This document shows, in pieces, positions 6,001 to 7,964 of a stretch of DNA of 7,964 bases. The stretch spans positions 1-7,964 of the forward strand of contig JAISCU010000150.1 of NCBI GenBank assembly GCA_031265345.1, read 5' to 3'. The DNA comes from Bifidobacteriaceae bacterium. GTDB lineage: Bacteria > Actinomycetota > Actinomycetes > Actinomycetales > WQXJ01. Made by a program: the position numbers and the translations under genes. The stretch's first letter is position 1, and every line of letters begins with the position of its first letter. The notes below the pieces were generated by a model. The model did no database searches. It worked only from the letters and a program-made list of their open reading frames with translations, and was not told the origin of the DNA.

Positions 6001-6921
6001 GCCAGGCGGGAAGAGCAGCACGATGGTCGAGCCGCCGAGTTCGAAATGGCCCTTGGGCTGGCCCTTGGAGAAACGGCGCTGCCCCGAATCGACGATCCTG
6101 CCGACCGTCAGAGCGCCCACTTCGAGCTGGAAGTACGGACCGATCCGTTCGCCGTCCATGACCGAGACCAGGCGTTGGTTGCGGGCCAGGACCGCAAGGG
6201 CGCCCGCACCCGGCCCCACGGTGTCGAGACGACCAGGCAAATCGGCCCGGCCCAGCAGGCGGCCGTTGTCGATGTGGCAGTAATGATGGCAATCATCGAC
6301 CGACAGGCGCGCGATAACCGCCCAGCCGCCGGTTAAGCGTGGCCACCAGGGGTGCGAGCCGGTCAACTCGGCCAAGGTGTACTCGGCCCCTTTGACCGTC
6401 AAAGCGCCCTCGGCGGTGATCGGCGCCACCCGGACTTTGCAGTCGGCTGGGGCGATCAGGGCCCCTGGATCGGGATCGACGGGACGGGCGCCCTCCGGCA
6501 AGGTCCGGACGAAGAAGTCGGCGAAGCTGCGCCAGCGCAATTCGGCAGGGTCCCAAACACCAGTTGGGGCCTGTCCCCAACTGGTGTCCAGGGGGCATCG
6601 ACGGCGCGGAGAGCCCCGGTATTCATACAGGTCGATGCCGTGGCGCAGGGCGAAGCCGGGGATTTTGCGCGCCGACCACCGCGTCCGGTTGGGCCAGGCC
6701 AGGATCGCGGACAGCCAACGGCGGTTGATGAGCCCTCCCACCGTCAGGCGGCCCAGCCTCGACTGGTAGGCGAAACGCAGCAGACCGGGAGCGGGCGGCA
6801 CCTCCACCCAGATCCGCCCGGTCGCGCGGTCCACCACTTCGGCGCCGCGCGGAGGCGAGGGAGCGGCCTCGCGCCGACGCGGCCGCGAGGGTCGGTTGGT
6901 CGATGCCGCTCGGTCAGCCAC
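3004..6921 (-). CDS. psd: Phosphatidylserine decarboxylase fused to a PEP synthase/rifampin phosphotransferase-like enzyme
   Basis: A 1305-residue two-enzyme fusion. Residues about 45-340 are a pyruvoyl phosphatidylserine decarboxylase: SFADFFVRTLPEGARPV (132-148), the triad-type Asp in APAD (160), a variant His motif DCHHYCH (210-216), and the self-cleavage motif GGST (296-299, G297/S298). Residues about 385-670 are a PPDK_N-type ATP-grasp domain: GLPVPPGVVI (401-410), FAVRSSGLDEDGADRSFAGR (453-472), ASGVVFTSNP (558-567) and LLQVRPVT (661-668). Residues 680-1190 are a mostly helical middle region beginning LDNSNIVESYPGVTTPLT and containing DDVFYLTLGE. Residues 1195-1282 are the phosphohistidine domain, with H1240 in GSLLSHSAIVARELGVPFV. 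The PEP/pyruvate TIM barrel is absent, so the order resembles rifampin phosphotransferase, which uses ATP to phosphorylate an acceptor. The GTG start at 6921 overlaps the pssA stop by eight bases. A decarboxylase role is well supported; the acceptor of the phosphotransfer part is unknown. Confidence 0.9.
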   Translation of the reverse strand: MADRAASTNRPSRPRRREAAPSPPRGAEVVDRATGRIWVEVPPAPGLLRFAYQSRLGRLTVGGLINRRWLSAILAWPNRTRWSARKIPGFALRHGIDLYEYRGSPRRRCPLDTSWGQAPTGVWDPAELRWRSFADFFVRTLPEGARPVDPDPGALIAPADCKVRVAPITAEGALTVKGAEYTLAELTGSHPWWPRLTGGWAVIARLSVDDCHHYCHIDNGRLLGRADLPGRLDTVGPGAGALAVLARNQRLVSVMDGERIGPYFQLEVGALTVGRIVDSGQRRFSKGQPKGHFELGGSTIVLLFPPGRVRPDPDILNHSAAGREVRVRLGERIGRVASRPRRPTIDVLPDHAPAAPSRQPGSEPGTLIADPASDRVAGPVSGAPNRMGAKAARLQQLAQAGLPVPPGVVIPPPATVPRTRVGAKHQPVFGPSSGAESAALAAWAAGFPPGTRFAVRSSGLDEDGADRSFAGRYLTLLDVEPDDLAAAVARVRASAADPALAQYAELAPPRPGECRQPGREHGLASDANPWSAQVRDESDGGEPAIPAVLVQPMAEAAASGVVFTSNPVGPVSESVIVVGRGAGAGTDEAAGPVATYWLCGDLGSADVQPGAPALDGPTRRRLLRLARRAARALNTDDAAGPGPTPAADVEFALGPDGRVTLLQVRPVTGTDAAAPPPGPSVVLDNSNIVESYPGVTTPLTASFAGHIYHLVFRSLARRLSSAAEAERRDPQLGAMVAWWGGRMYYQISNWYALLRLAPFERRLVKVWQDMLGVSDRRVTAPPNTLPWARRFLVWAKLAGALATAPRQIESLHQHFERVEAEFRRRFESGRLSRAELGRLFDWLSDQLASRWDVTLINDQYAFVFTGALTGLLRAVRVPDPARRASELISGGRPLVSLEPLAALRALAARVAADPALARRLAGLSTAAQVGAWLARPGPDVAFAAAFAEFIVRYGDRGLGELKLETSTFRSDPSTLVRAVLAWGGGSGPQTGGATVPDATFPAGRTGLSALVGDGASGPQTGEGTVSDAAGSAARTGLSALPWVARPAALWLAGRARRGVEGRGLSRLDRSRLFGLGRALVRSASSELVSAGELDNVDDVFYLTLGEVFAPVADPAGLRARVADRRQELSRVAGLPAYPRVEFSGPLRPRAPAGRALDPCLDGDGEAGGTGAGGIGGGEQRTGQGCGAGRATGRVLVVRGPLTPAQAAGKVLVTDVTDPGWVFTLAAAAGVVSQKGSLLSHSAIVARELGVPFVAALDGATDWLRDGDLVTVDGHSGLVRRLERGPERRQAREPQRPEHAGEEPTR
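3016..3023 (-). promoter_or_regulatory. Ribosome binding site of the acyltransferase-like gene
   Basis: On the minus strand GAGAGGAG ends eight bases before the ATG at 3007. It lies inside the last codons of the fusion gene and, together with the ATGA overlap, fixes the start of the 364-residue protein. Confidence 0.7.
3449..3506. repeat. Nested palindromic element inside the fusion gene (element 4)
   Basis: Outer arms GGGTCGAG (3449-3456) and CTCGACCC (3499-3506) enclose inner arms CCCGCTG (3464-3470) and CAGCGGG (3484-3490). The internal gaps are near-symmetrical, at seven and eight bases. It encodes residues 1139-1158, a basic, proline-rich linker just before the phosphohistidine domain, followed by a Gly-rich stretch (1160-1192). 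It does not share sequence with elements 1-3. Confidence 0.55.
3787..3966 (-). repeat. In-frame 90-bp tandem duplication in the fusion gene
   Basis: The blocks CAGCCCAGTTCG (3811 and 3901) and CGGTCTGCGGGCCGGAC (3861 and 3951) each recur exactly 90 bp apart. At protein level residues 986-1010 and 1016-1040 align at 18 of 25 positions, both starting SGPQTG and ending RTGLSAL. The period is 30 codons, so the frame is kept. The copies lie between the helical middle region and the conserved segment before DDVFYLTLGE, most likely a disordered loop. Confidence 0.85.
5333..5361. repeat. Palindromic mini-element in the ATP-grasp coding region (element 3)
   Basis: Perfect 13-bp arms, CACGGGTTGGCGT (5333-5345) and ACGCCAACCCGTG (5349-5361), around a three-base loop. 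It encodes residues 521-530, inside a stretch with no domain motif between the ADPALAQYAEL helix and the PAVLVQPM strand. The right side CCAACCCGTGTTCG is identical to the right side of element 2, so the two are copies of one element. Confidence 0.8.
5632..5672. repeat. Palindromic mini-element in the ATP-grasp coding region (element 2)
   Basis: Nineteen-base arms (5632-5650 and 5654-5672) pair around the loop TTG with a single non-Watson-Crick position (5644 against 5660), which is a G-U wobble in the minus-strand transcript. It encodes residues 417-430, between the start of the ATP-grasp domain and the FAVRSS motif. It shares CCAACCCGTGTTCG and its complement with element 3. Confidence 0.85.
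6557..6587. repeat. Palindromic mini-element in the decarboxylase coding region (element 1)
   Basis: Perfect 13-bp arms, ACACCAGTTGGGG (6557-6569) and CCCCAACTGGTGT (6575-6587), around a five-base loop. It encodes residues 112-122, between the DLYEY segment and the SFADFF motif of the decarboxylase, a place where the family does not need conserved sequence. The core resembles elements 2 and 3 in layout (AACAC and GTTGG) but not base for base. Confidence 0.8.
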
Positions 6922-7843
6922 GAACCATCACCAGCGCGACGATCAATGCGACGGCCAACAGGCCGAACCAGGGGTAGGTCCGGGGCGTCGGCTTCGGCAC
7001 GGGCAGTTCGCTGACGAACCCTGCCGCCAGCATCACCAGCGCCCCGCAGCACCACAGCCCAATGGAACCGGGAGCGAGCGCCCCGACCAGCCCCGCCAGG
7101 GGCAGGATCAGACCCGCGAAAGTGACCGGGAGCCCCCTGTAGCGCCGAATCGGCGCGTCGGGTCGCGACCCGGACTCCACAGGCACCCGCTCCACGGCCC
7201 CCCGCTCGCTGCTCCAACTTGCGCGGTTTCCACGCCGGGAGTCTGCGGACTCCAGCGCCCTGCGGTCATCCGCCTCGCGCACGGGGTTCCCGCAGCCGCC
7301 TTCGCCACGCCCGCTTTCCCCCCAATCGTCAGCGCCGCGACCGCCGTCCCCGCGCCCGCCGTCTCCGACCCCAAAATCTCCAGGGACGCCAATCCTTCGG
7401 CCGCCGCTCCCCGGCGCGGTGTCCGCGGGCTGGGAGTCTGCTGGTCCGGGGCCGGGACCGTCCTGACCAGCTTGGGCGTCGGCATCGAACGCGGCCAGTC
7501 GGGTCAACCCCGCCCACGCGTAGGCCACCGCGACGGGCACCGCCAACCACCACCAAATCCCGGCCGCCATGGTCAGGACGATCGGCAGCGCCACGAAACC
7601 GACCATGTCCGCCAGCGAGTCGAGCGCGGCCCCGAAACGCCGCTCATAAGAATCACGGGTGAATCGGCGCGCCCAGGCGCCGTCGGCCAGATCGGCCAGG
7701 CCGACCAGGGTCATCAGCGCCAGCGCCAGGAGCACCTCGCCGCGCAGGGCCAGGACCATCGCGCCGACGGCCAGCGCGGCGCCCACATACGTCACCAAGT
7801 TGGAAGGGTGCGCACCGGCGCGCAGCATCGAAGGGGCTCCCAT
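6914..7843 (-). CDS. pssA: CDP-diacylglycerol-serine O-phosphatidyltransferase-like membrane protein
   Basis: A 309-residue integral membrane CDP-alcohol phosphatidyltransferase. The catalytic signature is complete: D51, D54-G55, A58-R59, G71, D75 and D79, read as DLADGAWAR then FGAALDSLAD. The LDSLADMVGF form and the later RGLPVTFAGLILP are typical of phosphatidylserine synthases, which make phosphatidylserine from CDP-diacylglycerol and serine. Hydrophobic segments lie near residues 15-33, 35-50, 80-94, 96-117, 239-258, 262-278 and 291-307. Residues about 120-232 are a Gly/Asp/Arg-rich insert not expected in the family. The ATG at 7843 directly follows the upstream gene's TAG at 7844-7846, so translation is probably coupled. 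The fusion gene with the next enzyme of the pathway, phosphatidylserine decarboxylase, starts eight bases before this stop. Another head-group alcohol cannot be excluded, but the neighbour favours serine. Confidence 0.88.
   Translation of the reverse strand: MGAPSMLRAGAHPSNLVTYVGAALAVGAMVLALRGEVLLALALMTLVGLADLADGAWARRFTRDSYERRFGAALDSLADMVGFVALPIVLTMAAGIWWWLAVPVAVAYAWAGLTRLAAFDADAQAGQDGPGPGPADSQPADTAPGSGGRRIGVPGDFGVGDGGRGDGGRGADDWGESGRGEGGCGNPVREADDRRALESADSRRGNRASWSSERGAVERVPVESGSRPDAPIRRYRGLPVTFAGLILPLAGLVGALAPGSIGLWCCGALVMLAAGFVSELPVPKPTPRTYPWFGLLAVALIVALVMVRG
7148..7486 (-). other. Low-complexity insert within pssA
   Basis: Codes residues about 120-232 of PssA, between TRLAAFD at the end of a membrane segment and the RGLPVTFAGLILP segment. 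In ordinary phosphatidylserine synthases these two are separated by only a short loop. The insert is hydrophilic, rich in Gly, Asp, Arg and Pro, with short internal repeats such as GDGGRGDGGRG. It includes a small hairpin (GGAGTC 7238-7243 with GACTCC 7248-7253) and a 10-mer GGGAGTCTGC found twice (7237 and 7432). The frame is kept throughout. Confidence 0.7.
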
Positions 7844-7964
7844 CTACATCACCCGCACCGTTCCGGCCGCGCCATCGACTTCGACCTGGGCGCCGTCCGG
7901 GATCAAGCGCGTCGCGCCCGCCACTCCGACCACGCACGGGATCGAGAACTCGCGCGACACGATG
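7844..7964 (-). CDS. C-terminal end of a second PEP-utilising enzyme (partial)
   Basis: Only the last 39 complete codons are inside the window; the 5' part lies beyond the right edge. The visible protein reads IVSREFSIPCVVGVAGATR, then LIPDGAQVEVDGAAGTVRVM and TAG (7844-7846). This is the end of the PEP-utilising phosphohistidine (swivelling) domain of PEP synthase, pyruvate phosphate dikinase and rifampin phosphotransferase-like proteins; the catalytic His would sit a few residues before the first visible residue. The protein ends right after the domain, so no C-terminal PEP/pyruvate barrel follows it. It aligns with residues 1243-1280 of the downstream fusion but is clearly a different sequence. 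It abuts pssA with no gap and is the first visible gene of the operon. Confidence 0.85.
   Translation of the reverse strand, partial: IVSREFSIPCVVGVAGATRLIPDGAQVEVDGAAGTVRVM

Noticed and set aside
5359..6336. Plus-strand 325-codon open frame
   Set aside because: It is antisense to the decarboxylase and ATP-grasp coding sequence, whose conserved motifs are on the minus strand.

Overview
The window is very GC-rich, and its genes, with GTG/ATG starts and overlapping stop-start junctions, suggest a high-GC actinobacterium. This is inferred from composition and protein style; no rRNA or other marker gene is present. All confident genes lie on the minus strand, and transcription runs from the right edge towards the left.

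Right part (7964 to 1913): four genes packed without gaps form one operon. First comes the 3' end of a gene whose product ends in a PEP-utilising phosphohistidine domain. Directly abutting it is a CDP-alcohol phosphatidyltransferase of the phosphatidylserine synthase type (pssA), which carries an unusual hydrophilic insert of about 110 residues. Next is a 1305-residue fusion of phosphatidylserine decarboxylase with a PEP synthase/rifampin phosphotransferase-like module (ATP-grasp domain, helical middle region, phosphohistidine domain). Last is a 364-residue GNAT-fold protein resembling the YghO/bacterial ceramide synthase-like N-acyltransferases. PssA plus decarboxylase would give phosphatidylserine and then phosphatidylethanolamine. 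Two PEP-type phosphotransfer modules and a putative N-acyltransferase in the same operon suggest a further, possibly undescribed, modification of an aminophospholipid. That last step is inference.

The fusion gene carries four in-frame palindromic mini-elements and one in-frame 90-bp tandem duplication, all in places where surface loops or linkers are expected.

Left part (1 to 1912): no convincing gene. Positions 1-218 hold two strong hairpins. Positions about 219-1222 are a tandem array of a 136-137 bp repeat (seven full units and a partial eighth), each able to form stem-loops, with partly compensatory changes in one stem. A single diverged copy lies in inverted orientation at 1601-1692. 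Between them (1223-1600) I see one hairpin and one weak small ORF. Positions 1693-1912 hold only a possible terminator hairpin just past the last operon gene.
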